Below are positions 16,137 to 25,623 of a stretch of 64,000 nt of DNA, one piece after another (the stretch's first letter is position 1; every line of letters begins with the position of its first letter). The notes under the pieces are model-generated. The model made no database searches. It saw nothing but the letters and a program-made list of their open reading frames with translations, and was not told the origin of the DNA. Position numbers and translations under genes: made by a program. The DNA is from Candidatus Dechloromonas phosphorivorans (GTDB lineage: Bacteria > Pseudomonadota > Gammaproteobacteria > Burkholderiales > Rhodocyclaceae), in NCBI GenBank assembly GCA_016714975.1, contig JADKBR010000017.1:248001-312000 (forward strand). The letters run 5' to 3'.

Positions 16137-18472
16137 ACAGAGCTGCGGGGCGCGCCTTCCTGATCTGGCTGCTGGCCATGCTGGCCGGTGCCGTCATTGT
16201 CTGGAACAGCCGCTTCGTTGCCGACATGTCTTTCTTCTTGCCCGCTCACCCGAGCGCCGGGCAGCAGGTGCTGGTCGATCAGATCAAGACGGGCGCCGTT
16301 TCCCGCCTGCTGATGCTTGCCATCGCCGGCGGCGATGCGCGCCAGCGCGCCCGCCTGTCGCGCGACCTGCGGGCCCGGCTGGCAGCGCTGCCCGAATTCG
16401 TTTCGGTCGAGAACGGTGAAGCCGGCAGTCTGGATGCCGACCGTGACTTCCTGATGCTTCATCGCTACCTGCTCAGTCCGGCGGTGAGGCCGGAGCGCTT
16501 TACGGTCGATGGTTTGCGCGACGCCATCGCCAACAGCGTCGACCTGCTGGCCTCGCCAGCCGGGCTGATGCTGAAGCCGTTGCTGGCGCGCGATCCGACC
16601 GGCGAGCTGGTCGCGCTGCTCGGTAGCCTGAATGCGGGGAGCCAGCCGGCTACCCGGGAAGGTGTCTGGGCCTCGCGTGACGGCGAGCGGGCAATGCTGC
16701 TGGTCCAGACCAGGGCGCTCGGCTCCGACACCGATGGCCAGGAAGAGGCGATCGGCAATATCCGCCTGCAGTTCGCTGCACTCAGCGAGGCGGCCGGAAT
16801 CCAGGATGCGCGGCTGCAGCTCTCCGGGCCCGGCCTCTTCGCAGTTAACGCGCGGGCGACAATCAAAGGCGAAGTGACCCGCTTGTCGCTGATCAGCACG
16901 ATCGCCATCGTCGGCGTCCTGTTGTTGGTCTATCGCTCGCTGCCCCTGCTGCTGCTTGGTTTGCTGCCGGTGGTTTCGGGGGCGCTGGCGGGTATCGTCG
17001 CGGTCAGTCTAGTCCATGGCACGGTGTTCGGCATTACCGTCGGCTTTGGTTCGGCGCTGATCGGCGAAGCCGTCGATTACTCGATCTACTACTTGGTACA
17101 ATCCGGCCGCATTGGCGTCGCCGCCTGGAGGCAACGCTTGTGGCCGACGATCCGCCTTGGCGTGCTGACCTCGGTCTGCGGCTTCGGCGCTTTGCTCTTC
17201 TCCGGCTTTCCCGGACTCGCCCAACTCGGGTTGTACTCTCTGAGCGGTGTACTGACTGCCGCGCTCGTCACGCGCTTCGTGCTGCCGCACCTGGCGGGCA
17301 ATGCGTTACAAACGCGTGACCTCGCAGGCCTAGGCCGGGCAGCGGCACGCGGTATCCACGTCATGCGCGGCGGGCGCTGGCTGGTGCTTTTTCTCGCGGT
17401 GCTCGCCGTCGCCCATCTGTTCGCGCACCGTGATGCCCTGTGGCATTCGAGCATCTCCGCTCTGAGCACGGTGAGTGCCGAGGAGGGGGCGTTAGACCTG
17501 GCCTTGCGCGCAGACATCGCGGCGCCCGATTCGCGCCACCTGGTAGTCGTCAGTGCCGGAGACCGCGAAGGCGCGCTGCAGGCTGCCGAAATGGCAGGGG
17601 AGCAGCTCGACCGGCTGGTTGCTGCCGGTGTTATCGGCAGCTATGACAGCCCGGCACGTTTTCTGCCCAGCCGGGCGACCCAGAAGGCGCGCTGCGCCAG
17701 CCTGCCCGAGGCCGCGGACCTGCGCGCTCGGCTGGCGGCGGCGCAGGCAGGCTCGCCGCTGGCTGCCACCCGGCTGGGCGGCTTCGTCGACGACGTCGCC
17801 AGCGCCAGGGAGCAGTGTACATTGACCCGCGAGTCGCTCGCCGGGACCAGTCTGGCGCTCGTCGTTGACGCCCTGCTGCTGCAGCGCCCGGACGGCTGGA
17901 CTGCGCTGCTGCCGCTGCATCCTCCCGGCGGCGACCGAGACCCGGAGATTGCCAGCGCGCCGGTGCGCGACACACTGACCGGGAGCAATGCGCTCTTCAT
18001 CGACATGAAGGGCGAATTCGACCGACTCTACAGTGATTATCTGCATGAAGCGATGTTTCTTTCACTGGCAGGACTCGCCGCCATCGTTGCGCTGCTGGGC
18101 ATCGCCCTGCGCTCGCTTAAGCGGCTCGCCGCCGTCATGTTGCCGCTGGTGCTGGCGGTCTTGATGGTCAGTGCGGGACTCAGTGCTATCGGCGAACGGC
18201 TCCACCTGATGCACCTTATTGGCATGTTACTGATCGTTGCCGTCGGCTCCAATTACGCCCTTTTCTTCGACCACGCCAAGGTTCAGCGCGAACTCGATCC
18301 AGAGACGCTGGCCTCGATGCTGGTGGCCAACCTGACCACCGCCATCGGCTTTGGCACCCTGGCGCTCTCCAAGGTGCCGGTGCTGCATGCGGTCGGTGTG
18401 ACCGTCGGACCGGGGGCGATTCTCACCCTGCTTCTGGCGGCCATTCTCGTTCCCCGCCCGGTGCCGCAATGA
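16133..18472 (+). CDS. MMPL/RND-family exporter
   Basis: A 779-aa transporter beginning MNRAAGRAFLIWLLAMLAGA. Two repeats each contain one helix, a large periplasmic loop and five or so helices. Repeat 1 membrane block includes LISTIAIVGVLLLVYRSLPL and GFGSALIGEAVDYSIYYLVQ; repeat 2 includes AVMLPLVLAVLMVSAGLSAI and VAVGSNYALFFDHAK. The conserved acidic residues within these helices fit proton-driven export. Such MMPL proteins are a fixed part of aryl polyene loci and are thought to move the finished lipid out of the inner membrane. The start at 16133 overlaps the LolA-like stop; an in-frame codon at 15980 would overlap that gene deeply. Confidence 0.9.
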   Translation: MNRAAGRAFLIWLLAMLAGAVIVWNSRFVADMSFFLPAHPSAGQQVLVDQIKTGAVSRLLMLAIAGGDARQRARLSRDLRARLAALPEFVSVENGEAGSLDADRDFLMLHRYLLSPAVRPERFTVDGLRDAIANSVDLLASPAGLMLKPLLARDPTGELVALLGSLNAGSQPATREGVWASRDGERAMLLVQTRALGSDTDGQEEAIGNIRLQFAALSEAAGIQDARLQLSGPGLFAVNARATIKGEVTRLSLISTIAIVGVLLLVYRSLPLLLLGLLPVVSGALAGIVAVSLVHGTVFGITVGFGSALIGEAVDYSIYYLVQSGRIGVAAWRQRLWPTIRLGVLTSVCGFGALLFSGFPGLAQLGLYSLSGVLTAALVTRFVLPHLAGNALQTRDLAGLGRAAARGIHVMRGGRWLVLFLAVLAVAHLFAHRDALWHSSISALSTVSAEEGALDLALRADIAAPDSRHLVVVSAGDREGALQAAEMAGEQLDRLVAAGVIGSYDSPARFLPSRATQKARCASLPEAADLRARLAAAQAGSPLAATRLGGFVDDVASAREQCTLTRESLAGTSLALVVDALLLQRPDGWTALLPLHPPGGDRDPEIASAPVRDTLTGSNALFIDMKGEFDRLYSDYLHEAMFLSLAGLAAIVALLGIALRSLKRLAAVMLPLVLAVLMVSAGLSAIGERLHLMHLIGMLLIVAVGSNYALFFDHAKVQRELDPETLASMLVANLTTAIGFGTLALSKVPVLHAVGVTVGPGAILTLLLAAILVPRPVPQ

Positions 18473-19113
18473 GGCCTGCCCTGCAGACCGCGTGGCACAC
18501 TTGCGGTGGGCACAAGCTGATCGTCCTGCTGCCGGGCGCTTACATGAAGCCGGATGACTTCCGTGCGGCAGGATTCTTCGCGGCTGCAGCGCGCCGTCGG
18601 GGTCCCGACATCGTTGCGGTCGACCTCGATCCGGGCCTGATTTCCGACGGTTCCGCCCTGTCCCTGCTGGACGCCGAAGTGATCGCCCCGGCACGTCGGC
18701 AGGGATACGCCGCAATCTGGCTTGGCGGCATCTCCCTGGGCGGTCTGCTCGCTCTCTGTTACAACGCCGACGCGCCGGCCGGCGTCGACGGTCTCTGTCT
18801 GCTCGCACCGTACCCGGGCAGCCGGCTGACGCGCAACGCCATCACCCGCGCCGGTGGCCTCGAAGCCTGGGAGCCGGACTGCAAACAACTGGACGATCCC
18901 GAGTTTCGCATGTGGCGGTGGCTGAAACGTCCGCCGGCTGCCTTTCCGGTCTTCGTCGGCTATGGCCGCGACGACCGCTTTGCAGACGGCATGCAGCAAA
19001 TTGCCGGGTGTTTCCCCGCAGCGTCGCGGCTGGTTGTCGCGGGCGGTCACGATTGGCCCGTATGGCTGGATTTGTGGGAAAATTTTCTTGATCGTGGATA
19101 TCTCGCTGCCTGA
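18469..19113 (+). CDS. Alpha/beta hydrolase-like protein
   Basis: A 214-aa protein with an alpha/beta hydrolase fold: the oxyanion strand LIVLLPGAYMKPDDF, the nucleophile elbow GGISLGGLLAL (Ser in GISLGG), an acid candidate in GYGRDDRF and a late His in VVAGGHDWPVWL. There is no signal peptide, so it is likely cytoplasmic. It could be a thioesterase or esterase releasing the polyene from carrier or lipid; the substrate cannot be told. The four-base overlap with the exporter gene and closeness to the deacetylase gene place it in the operon. Confidence 0.8.
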   Translation: MRPALQTAWHTCGGHKLIVLLPGAYMKPDDFRAAGFFAAAARRRGPDIVAVDLDPGLISDGSALSLLDAEVIAPARRQGYAAIWLGGISLGGLLALCYNADAPAGVDGLCLLAPYPGSRLTRNAITRAGGLEAWEPDCKQLDDPEFRMWRWLKRPPAAFPVFVGYGRDDRFADGMQQIAGCFPAASRLVVAGGHDWPVWLDLWENFLDRGYLAA

Positions 19114-19117
19114 ACTC

Positions 19118-19918
19118 ATGCCCCAACCGTGGAAGCCCTCGCCGGCGATCAAGCTCTCGTTTGCCACACACGGCGCCGCCGCAATCAGCCTGCTGGTCGT
19201 TCCCGGCGCCTGGCCATGGGCGCTCGGTGCCGTGACCGTCAATCAGCTGCTCATTTCCGGTGCCGGCCTGCTGCCACGCTCCGCGGTGCTTGGCGCCAAC
19301 CTGAATCGGCTGCCCGCCGCGGCTGCAAGTCGCCGCGAAGTCGCCCTGACCATCGATGATGGACCTGACCCCGAGGTAACCCCCCGTGTCCTCGACATTC
19401 TCGACACGACCGGCGTGAAGGCAAGCTTTTTCTGTATTGGCAATCGTGCCCGGCAGTATCCTCGCGTGTGTCGCGAGATTGTCGAACGCGGCCATCGTGT
19501 CGAGAATCACGGCGACTCGCATTCATGGATCTTTGCCAGCTTTGGCAGCGCCCGCATGCGGGCCGACATCGCCGCCGCCCAAGCGACGCTGTCCGACATC
19601 ACGGGCCAGGCTCCGCAATTCTTCCGGCCGACTGCCGGTCTGCGCAACCCCCTGCTTGACCCGGTCCTCGCCAGCCTCGACCTGCGCCTCGCCTCATGGA
19701 CGCGCCGTCCCTACGATACGCGGACCGGCGATGTCCGGCGTGTTCTCGACCGCCTGACCGCCGGCCTCGGAGCCGGCGACATCCTTCTCCTGCACGACGG
19801 CAACGGCGCGCTGACACCCGCCGGTGAGCCGGTCATCCTGGCGGCCCTGCCGCACCTGGTGAACGCCTTCGCCGAGGCCGGCTTGTCGCCGGTCACGCTG
19901 ACGGCGGCCGAGCAATGA
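19118..19918 (+). CDS. Polysaccharide deacetylase (NodB-like) family protein
   Basis: NodB-homology domain with a short hydrophobic N-terminal membrane segment (AAISLLVVPGAWPWALGAVT). Deacetylase motifs are TIDDGPDPEV (metal Asp), HGDSHSW (metal His pair), RPTAG and LLHDGNG. It likely removes an N-acetyl group from a sugar outside or at the membrane, which hints at a glycosylated product together with the glycosyltransferase at 29547. The ATG at 19118 is used; an in-frame GTG at 19094 would add eight residues and overlap the hydrolase gene. Overlaps the methyltransferase gene by ATGA. Confidence 0.85.
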   Translation: MPQPWKPSPAIKLSFATHGAAAISLLVVPGAWPWALGAVTVNQLLISGAGLLPRSAVLGANLNRLPAAAASRREVALTIDDGPDPEVTPRVLDILDTTGVKASFFCIGNRARQYPRVCREIVERGHRVENHGDSHSWIFASFGSARMRADIAAAQATLSDITGQAPQFFRPTAGLRNPLLDPVLASLDLRLASWTRRPYDTRTGDVRRVLDRLTAGLGAGDILLLHDGNGALTPAGEPVILAALPHLVNAFAEAGLSPVTLTAAEQ

Positions 19919-20637
19919 CGAAGCGCTTCGTTCGCGACCTGCTCGACGACGCCAGTCGCCCCTTCCTGAGCGGTGGTCGTTTCGCCTATTACTATTCACG
20001 CGGCAAGCTTTCCTCGGACTGCATTTTCCGCGAAGTCCTGAAGCGTGGAATATTTCCGTCGGAAGCCCGCTTTCTCGACCTCGGCTGCGGGCAGGGCAGC
20101 CTCTTCGCCTGGTTGCTGGCCGCGCGCAAGCTCTATGAACAGGGCCACTGGCCGAGCGATTGGGCCATGCCGCCAAGGCCGCTCAGCCTGCGCGGTTTCG
20201 AATTGATGCAGAAAGACGTCGAGCGTGCGGCGCGTGCCTTCGGCGACGACCATCCGCTGGTCACCATCCGTCAGGGCGACATGTGCCAGGTCGAATTCGG
20301 TGAGGCCGATGTCGTCACCATCCTCGATGCCCTGCACTATATCGACCATGTCCAACAGGATGACGTACTAAGGCGGATTCGCGCCGCGCTGCCGCCCGGC
20401 GGGCTATTCCTCACCCGCGTCGGCGATGCCGGGGCCGGCCTGCCGTACCACATCTGCAACTGGGTCGATCATGCGGTCACTTTCGTCCGCGGCCACCGCT
20501 TGCCCACGCTTTATGGGCGCAGGCTGGCTGATTGGATCGCAATGCTGAAGAATCTCGGATTTGAGGTAGAAACCATGTCCATGAGCGAAGGGAAGCCGTT
20601 CGCCAACATCATGCTGATCTCCCGGGTGCCGGCATGA
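19915..20637 (+). CDS. Class I SAM-dependent methyltransferase
   Basis: A 240-aa Rossmann-fold methyltransferase. Motif I is FLDLGCGQGSLFAWLL, the post-I acidic region is RGFELMQKDV, and motif IV is VVTILDALHYID. Methyltransferases in aryl polyene loci O- or C-methylate the aryl head or polyene end; the site here is not predictable. It sits between the deacetylase gene and a membrane methyltransferase gene, overlapping each by four bases. Confidence 0.85.
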   Translation: MTKRFVRDLLDDASRPFLSGGRFAYYYSRGKLSSDCIFREVLKRGIFPSEARFLDLGCGQGSLFAWLLAARKLYEQGHWPSDWAMPPRPLSLRGFELMQKDVERAARAFGDDHPLVTIRQGDMCQVEFGEADVVTILDALHYIDHVQQDDVLRRIRAALPPGGLFLTRVGDAGAGLPYHICNWVDHAVTFVRGHRLPTLYGRRLADWIAMLKNLGFEVETMSMSEGKPFANIMLISRVPA

Positions 20638-21194
20638 ATCCGGAGTGGATCGACCTGAGTTTGCTGGCTGTCGGCACCGTGGTGCTGACCTGGTTGTCGC
20701 GCAAGGCGCTGCGCCATCCCGGGTGCCACGGCTTCTACCGCTTTTTCGCCTGGGAAGCGATCCTCGGCCTGGTCGTGCTGAATCGTCAGCCTTGGGGCGA
20801 GCAGCCGACCTCCGCTCACCAGAGTGCTTCCTGGATGCTGATGCTGCTCAGCATCTACCTGGTCATCCGCGGTCACGGTGCCCTGCGGCAGCAGGGTGCG
20901 GCCAGCGAGGAGCGCGCCGACGGCGCACTGTACGGTTTTGAAAAGACGACGGCACTGGTGACCACCGGCATCTTCAGCCACATTCGCCACCCGATGTATG
21001 CCTCGCTCCTGGCGCTGGCCTGGGGGGTCTATTTCCAGTATCCATCCTGGCCGGGCGCCGCGCTCGCGGGGATCGCCTCGCTGTCGCTGTTGCTGACCGC
21101 CAAGGCCGACGAGAACGAGTGCCTGAGCTATTTCGGCGCCCCCTACGCCGCCTACATGCGGCGTACCCGGCGCTTCATACCGCATCTGTTTTGA
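20634..21194 (+). CDS. Isoprenylcysteine carboxyl methyltransferase (ICMT)-like membrane methyltransferase
   Basis: A 186-aa integral membrane protein with about four to five helices. The C-terminal signature TTGIFSHIRHPMYASLLAL, followed by ADENECLSYFGAPYAAYMRR, matches the ICMT/PEMT-like family, in which the RHPxY and ExEx..G motifs bind S-adenosylmethionine. It would methylate a membrane-embedded carboxyl or amine substrate, plausibly the free carboxyl end of the polyene (inference). The stop overlaps the next ATG by one base (TGATG). Confidence 0.85.
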   Translation: MNPEWIDLSLLAVGTVVLTWLSRKALRHPGCHGFYRFFAWEAILGLVVLNRQPWGEQPTSAHQSASWMLMLLSIYLVIRGHGALRQQGAASEERADGALYGFEKTTALVTTGIFSHIRHPMYASLLALAWGVYFQYPSWPGAALAGIASLSLLLTAKADENECLSYFGAPYAAYMRRTRRFIPHLF

Positions 21195-22372
21195 TGTTCC
21201 AGCCAGCCCGGGCGGTCGTCCTGTGGTTGGCTGTCGCCATTGTCGCCGGCTGCGCCGGCACCGGCGAGCCGATCCCGGGCGGCCGGCCTTTGCCGCTACC
21301 GCCCGATCTCGCACCGTCGCTCCCCGGCGGCATGGCAGCCGTCGCTGCGCCACCGAGCGGACCGGAAATCCGCGCCATGGTCGTCCGGCTGATTCCGGCC
21401 AGCGTCAGAGACCGCAGCGGCTGGGCGGACGACCTGTACAGCGCCTTCAGCAGCCTCGACCTGCCGCATGCACCGCAGGTCTATTGCGCCGCCATCGCCA
21501 TCATCGAACAGGAGTCGAGCTTCCAGGCCGACCCGGTCGTTCCCGACCTGCCCGACATCGTCTGGCGCGAACTGGAACAGCGTGGCCGCAGGTACGGGAT
21601 TCCCAAGTTGCTGATCTCCGCCGTGCTGCTGAAGACCTCCCCGGATGGCCGCAGCTACAGCCAGCGCATCGACGCGCTGCGGACCGAGAAGCAACTGAAT
21701 GGGCTGTTCGAGGACATGATCGCCGAACTGCCGGCCGGGAAGACCCTGTTCGCCGGCTACAACCCGGTCCGCACCGGTGGCCCGATGCAGGTCAGCATTG
21801 CTTTCGCGGAAGAATTCGCCCGCGAGAGATCCTATCCCTACCCGGTAAGCCACAGTATCCGCGACGAAGTCTTTTCCCGGCGCGGCGGCCTCTACTTCGG
21901 CAGCGCCATCCTGCTCGACTATCCGGCGCCTTACGATGACGCCGTCTACCGCTTTGCCGACTTCAATGCCGGCCGCTACAGCAGCCGCAACGCCGCCTTT
22001 CAGGCCGCGGTTGCCAGGGTCAGCGGCAAGCCGCTGGCACTGGACGGCGACCTGCTGCTCTACAGGGATGGCAAGCCACAGGAGCAGCCGAGTGCCGTCG
22101 AAGGCGCGCTGCAAACGCTATCCGGCAAACTGCCCCTGAGTCTGCGCGACATCCGCCGCGACCTCCTGCTCGAAAAGAGTGCCGGCTTCGGCCAAAGCCC
22201 GCTGTTCGCACGCCTCTTCGTCTTGGCCGAGCAGGCTGCGGGTAGTGTGCTGCCGCGCCAGACCATGCCGCAGATCGAACTCAAGAGTCCAAAATTCACC
22301 CGCAAGCTGACCACCGAATGGTTCGCCCGCCGCGTCGAAGGGCGCTATCGTACCTGTCTGACACGCAGTTGA
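21194..22372 (+). CDS. DUF1615-type lipoprotein
   Basis: A 392-aa secreted lipoprotein. The signal peptide VVLWLAVAIVAGC ends in a lipobox (AGC) around residue 20. The mature protein is soluble, with a YCAAIAIIEQESSFQADP segment reminiscent of lytic-transglycosylase-like folds and FAGYNPVRTGGPMQVSIAF. It resembles DUF1615 proteins, whose role I do not know. It closes the first run of plus-strand cluster genes: a 63-bp gap follows, containing a TAGAAT (22404-22409) that could be a -10 for the next ketosynthase gene. Confidence 0.75.
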   Translation: MFQPARAVVLWLAVAIVAGCAGTGEPIPGGRPLPLPPDLAPSLPGGMAAVAAPPSGPEIRAMVVRLIPASVRDRSGWADDLYSAFSSLDLPHAPQVYCAAIAIIEQESSFQADPVVPDLPDIVWRELEQRGRRYGIPKLLISAVLLKTSPDGRSYSQRIDALRTEKQLNGLFEDMIAELPAGKTLFAGYNPVRTGGPMQVSIAFAEEFARERSYPYPVSHSIRDEVFSRRGGLYFGSAILLDYPAPYDDAVYRFADFNAGRYSSRNAAFQAAVARVSGKPLALDGDLLLYRDGKPQEQPSAVEGALQTLSGKLPLSLRDIRRDLLLEKSAGFGQSPLFARLFVLAEQAAGSVLPRQTMPQIELKSPKFTRKLTTEWFARRVEGRYRTCLTRS

Positions 22373-22435
22373 AGCGGCTGACGATGCAGCCATGCCGTCG
22401 GGTTAGAATAACATCTGACGAATTCGAGGCACGCC

Positions 22436-23629
22436 GTGACCCCGCTGTTGATTTCCTCCTGCACCGCCACCACCTGTCTTGGCCGCGGCAACGCTGCGCT
22501 GCTGGCCGGGTTGCGCGAAGGGCGGAGCGGCCTCACGCCCTGCGCTTTCGAGACGGTGAAGCTGGATACATGGATCGGCGAGGTTGCCGCGGTCGACGCC
22601 GAAAAACTGCCTGATTCGCTGGCCCGGTACGACTGCCGCAACAACCGTCTGGCGCAGCTGGGGCTCGAAGTCGACGGTTTTGCGGATCGGGTTCGGGCGG
22701 TCATCGTCCGTCACGGCAAGACCCGCGTCGGTGTCTTTCTCGGCACCAGCACCGCCGGCATCCTGCAAACCGAGTTGGCCTACCGCCGGCGCGATCCGGA
22801 AACCGGTGCGCTGCCCGACGATTTCATCTACGGCACGACCCACAATGCCTTCTCGCTGGCCGGATTCGTTCGCGCGTATTTCGGGTTGGAAGGCCCGGTC
22901 ATGGCCATTTCCACCGCCTGTTCATCAAGCGCCAAGGTCTTCGCCGCCGCCGCCCGCCAACTGGCCTGCGGCACGATCGACGCGGCGCTCGTCGGTGGCG
23001 TCGACTCCTTGTGCCTGACCACGCTCTACGGCTTTGCCTCGCTGCAACTGACCTCGGCTACCCCCTGCCGCCCTTACGACGCCGCCCGCAACGGCATTTC
23101 GATCGGGGAGGGGGCCGCCTTCGCACTGCTTGAACGGGTTCAGGAAACCCCGGCCGGCGGCGCGCTGCTCTTGCTGGGGGTCGGCGAGTCGAGCGACGCC
23201 TATCACATGTCATCGCCCCACCCGGATGGCCTCGGTGCCCGGATGGCGATGGCGGCGGCGCTGGAATCGGCCAGACTGCGCCCGGACGATATCGACTACG
23301 TCAATCTGCATGGGACGGCTACACCAGCCAACGACGCTGCGGAGGGCAAGGCCGTGGCCGCTCTTTTCGGCGACCGCGTGCCATGCAGTTCGACCAAGGG
23401 CGCCACCGGCCACACGCTGGGCGCCGCCGGCGCCGTCGAGGCCGTCGTCTGCGCGCTGGCCTTGAGCAACGATCTGTTGCCCGGGGGCGTCAATACCGAA
23501 TCGCTCGACCCGGACATCCCTGTCGACTATTTGCTGAAATCCCGACCCGGCAGGCTGCGCCGGGCATTGAGTAATTCCTTCGGCTTTGGCGGCAGCAACT
23601 GCAGCCTGATTCTGGAAGTTACCCGATGA
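22436..23629 (+). CDS. Beta-ketoacyl-ACP synthase (FabB/FabF type)
   Basis: A 397-aa ketosynthase with an intact triad: Cys in ISTACSSSAKVFAAA, His in YVNLHGTATPANDAAEG and His in STKGATGHTLGAAGA. The start is GTG at 22436 with GAGG 5-8 bases upstream. It should be the second active condensing enzyme of the polyene synthase, either for priming with the aryl-ACP or for the first rounds. The next gene is a chain-length factor that overlaps it by ATGA. Confidence 0.9.
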   Translation: MTPLLISSCTATTCLGRGNAALLAGLREGRSGLTPCAFETVKLDTWIGEVAAVDAEKLPDSLARYDCRNNRLAQLGLEVDGFADRVRAVIVRHGKTRVGVFLGTSTAGILQTELAYRRRDPETGALPDDFIYGTTHNAFSLAGFVRAYFGLEGPVMAISTACSSSAKVFAAAARQLACGTIDAALVGGVDSLCLTTLYGFASLQLTSATPCRPYDAARNGISIGEGAAFALLERVQETPAGGALLLLGVGESSDAYHMSSPHPDGLGARMAMAAALESARLRPDDIDYVNLHGTATPANDAAEGKAVAALFGDRVPCSSTKGATGHTLGAAGAVEAVVCALALSNDLLPGGVNTESLDPDIPVDYLLKSRPGRLRRALSNSFGFGGSNCSLILEVTR

Positions 23630-24429
23630 CGCCAACCCCGCTCGTCGCCTGGATCGAAGGTGTCGGCTTTCTCGCCCCCGGCTTGCCGGACTGGAACGCC
23701 GCGCGCGCCGTCATGGGCGGCGAACAGCGCTATGCAGCTGCCCCGTCAGAGCTCCCGCTGCCGGCCATCCTGCCGCCGGCCGAGCGCCGGCGAGCCAGTC
23801 GCATCGTCAAGCTGACCCTCGCCATCGGACTGGAAGCCGCTAACCATGGCGCAGCCGATGCCGGCACGCTGGCGACCGTGTTCGCCACGTCAGGCGCCGA
23901 TGGCCACACCTGCCACGCCATTTGTGAACAACTGGCGACCGACGACCGCCAGATCTCGCCGACCCGCTTTCACAATTCCGTGCATAACGCGGGCGCCGGC
24001 TACTGGGGCATTGCCACCGGGTCAATGGCGCCGTGCCAGGTCGTCTGCGCCTTCGACGCCAGCTTCGGCGCCGGCCTGCTCGATGCCATCGGGCAGGTGG
24101 TCGTGGACCACCTGCCAACCCTGCTGATCGCCTACGACAGCGAATATCCGGAGCCGCTGCACAGCAAACGGACCGTTCCCGATTGCGGTGGTGTCGCGCT
24201 GCTGTTATCGCCGGGAAGGACGGCCCGTTCACTGGCGCAGATTGAGGTGACGCCGACCGGCGCACCTGCCGAGGTGCTTGTCGATGCCGGGCTGGAAGCG
24301 CTGCGCCTGGCCATTCCAGCCATGCGCAGCCTGCCGCTGCTGGTGAATCTCGCCCAAGGGAAGTCCGGCAGCGTCTGCCTCGACTACCTGACGCCCATGC
24401 AACTGAACGTTCATCTCCAACTGTGCTAG
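23626..24429 (+). CDS. Ketosynthase-like chain-length factor (ApeC-like)
   Basis: A 267-aa protein similar to the N-terminal ketosynthase-like domain that acts as chain-length factor in aryl polyene systems. Visible features are AWIEGVGFLAPGLPDW, a FATSGADGHTCHAICEQL segment and ISPTRFHNSVHNAGAGYWGI. The ketosynthase active-site Cys and both His motifs are absent. It most likely forms a heterodimer with the ketosynthase just upstream and sets polyene length. Related in architecture to the shorter protein at 1536-2210. It overlaps the dehydratase gene by 7 bp. Confidence 0.8.
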   Translation: MTPTPLVAWIEGVGFLAPGLPDWNAARAVMGGEQRYAAAPSELPLPAILPPAERRRASRIVKLTLAIGLEAANHGAADAGTLATVFATSGADGHTCHAICEQLATDDRQISPTRFHNSVHNAGAGYWGIATGSMAPCQVVCAFDASFGAGLLDAIGQVVVDHLPTLLIAYDSEYPEPLHSKRTVPDCGGVALLLSPGRTARSLAQIEVTPTGAPAEVLVDAGLEALRLAIPAMRSLPLLVNLAQGKSGSVCLDYLTPMQLNVHLQLC

Positions 24430-24872
24430 ACCACGCCGCCATCGCCGCCCGCATTCCCCACCAGGGGAGCATGTGCCTGCTCGCCAGCGTCGTCGACTGG
24501 TCGGAAACCCGCATTGTATGCCGCGCCGTCAGCCATGCCGACCCGGACAACCCGCTGCGTGCCGAAGGGCGCCTGGGCGCTGCCAGCGGCATCGAATATG
24601 CTGCTCAAGCCATGGCGGTGCATGGTTCGTTGCTCGCCAAGGTCGGCGATGGCCCGCGTCAGGGCTACCTGACCAGCGTGCGCAACGTGCAACTGCATGT
24701 CGCACGCCTTGACGATCTGCTCGGTGAAGTCGACGTTGAGGCCGAACGCCTGTCCGGCGACGCCAACCATGTTCTCTACCAGTTCTCGGTCAGTCACGCC
24801 GGCCGCTGCTTGCTCGAAGGACGCGCCGCCGTCATTCTTGACGCCGAAGCGCTTAAGGAAACCAGGTCATGA
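24423..24872 (+). CDS. Hotdog-fold dehydratase (ApeP-like)
   Basis: A 149-aa hotdog protein with the N-terminal motif IAARIPHQGSMCLLASVVDW and a LGAASGIEYAAQAMAVHGSLL helix, matching the FabA/FabZ-like 3-hydroxyacyl-ACP dehydratases of aryl polyene clusters. The start is GTG at 24423, inside the end of the previous gene (stop at 24427-24429). It probably acts with the small dehydratase at 14357 in forming the conjugated double bonds. Confidence 0.8.
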   Translation: MLDHAAIAARIPHQGSMCLLASVVDWSETRIVCRAVSHADPDNPLRAEGRLGAASGIEYAAQAMAVHGSLLAKVGDGPRQGYLTSVRNVQLHVARLDDLLGEVDVEAERLSGDANHVLYQFSVSHAGRCLLEGRAAVILDAEALKETRS

Positions 24873-25588
24873 AACGCGCTCTTGTCACCGGCGGCAGCGG
24901 CGGAATTGGCGCGGCGATCTGCCGGCGCCTCGCCGCCAGCGGCCATCATGTCATCGTCCATGCCAACCGCAGTGGCGAGAAGGCCGCCGCAGTTGTCGGT
25001 GAAATCCTTGCCGCCGGCGGCAGCGCCGAAGCTGTCGGCTTCGATGTCACCGACCGCGACGCAACGGCCGCCGCACTAACAGCCCTGCTCGAGACGGGTG
25101 CCATCCAGATCCTCGTCAACAACGCAGGGATTCACGCCGATGCGGTCTTTCCCGGCATGTCGGGCGACCAATGGGACAGCGTGGTCGACGTTTCGCTGAA
25201 CGGCTTTTTCAATGTGACCCGGCCGTTGGTGCTGCCGATGATACGCACCCGCTGGGGACGCATCATCACCATTTCGTCGGTTGCGGGGATCATCGGCAAT
25301 CGCGGCCAGGTCAATTATTCCGCCGCCAAGGGGGCATTGCACGCCGCCAGCAAGGCGCTGGCCCTCGAACTGGCGAGCCGCGGCATCACGGTCAATGCGG
25401 TTGCGCCGGGGATCATCGCCACCGACATGAGCGAAGGCGCATTCGACTCCGAGGCCATCCAGAAGCTCGTGCCGATGAAACGCGCCGGCAAACCGGAAGA
25501 GGTCGCCGATCTCGTTGCTTTCCTCGCGTCGGATCAGGCCGGTTACATCTCGGGGCAGGTCGTCTCGATCAACGGCGCCATGATCTGA
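24869..25588 (+). CDS. 3-oxoacyl-ACP reductase (FabG-like)
   Basis: A 239-aa short-chain dehydrogenase. The cofactor loop is VTGGSGGIGAAI, followed by NNAGIHADAVF; catalytic Ser is in TISSVAG and the Tyr/Lys pair in VNYSAAKGALHAASK. It reduces the 3-ketoacyl-ACP made by the ketosynthases; with the dehydratases but no enoyl reductase, this yields a conjugated polyene. Last gene of the plus-strand aryl polyene operon; a hairpin begins within its stop codon. Confidence 0.9.
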   Translation: MKRALVTGGSGGIGAAICRRLAASGHHVIVHANRSGEKAAAVVGEILAAGGSAEAVGFDVTDRDATAAALTALLETGAIQILVNNAGIHADAVFPGMSGDQWDSVVDVSLNGFFNVTRPLVLPMIRTRWGRIITISSVAGIIGNRGQVNYSAAKGALHAASKALALELASRGITVNAVAPGIIATDMSEGAFDSEAIQKLVPMKRAGKPEEVADLVAFLASDQAGYISGQVVSINGAMI

Positions 25589-25620
25589 GCTGCCCAAGGG
25601 AAAGTGTCGCCGGGCAGCTC
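25587..25620 (+). terminator. Hairpin at the end of the aryl polyene operon
   Basis: A perfect 9-bp inverted repeat (GAGCTGCCC at 25587-25595 and GGGCAGCTC at 25612-25620) with a 16-base loop, starting in the last two bases of the ketoreductase stop codon. The following bases are TTGCTGACAT, so there is no real U tract; it may be a weak intrinsic terminator or a 3' protective stem. Confidence 0.5.
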
Positions 25621-25623
25621 TTG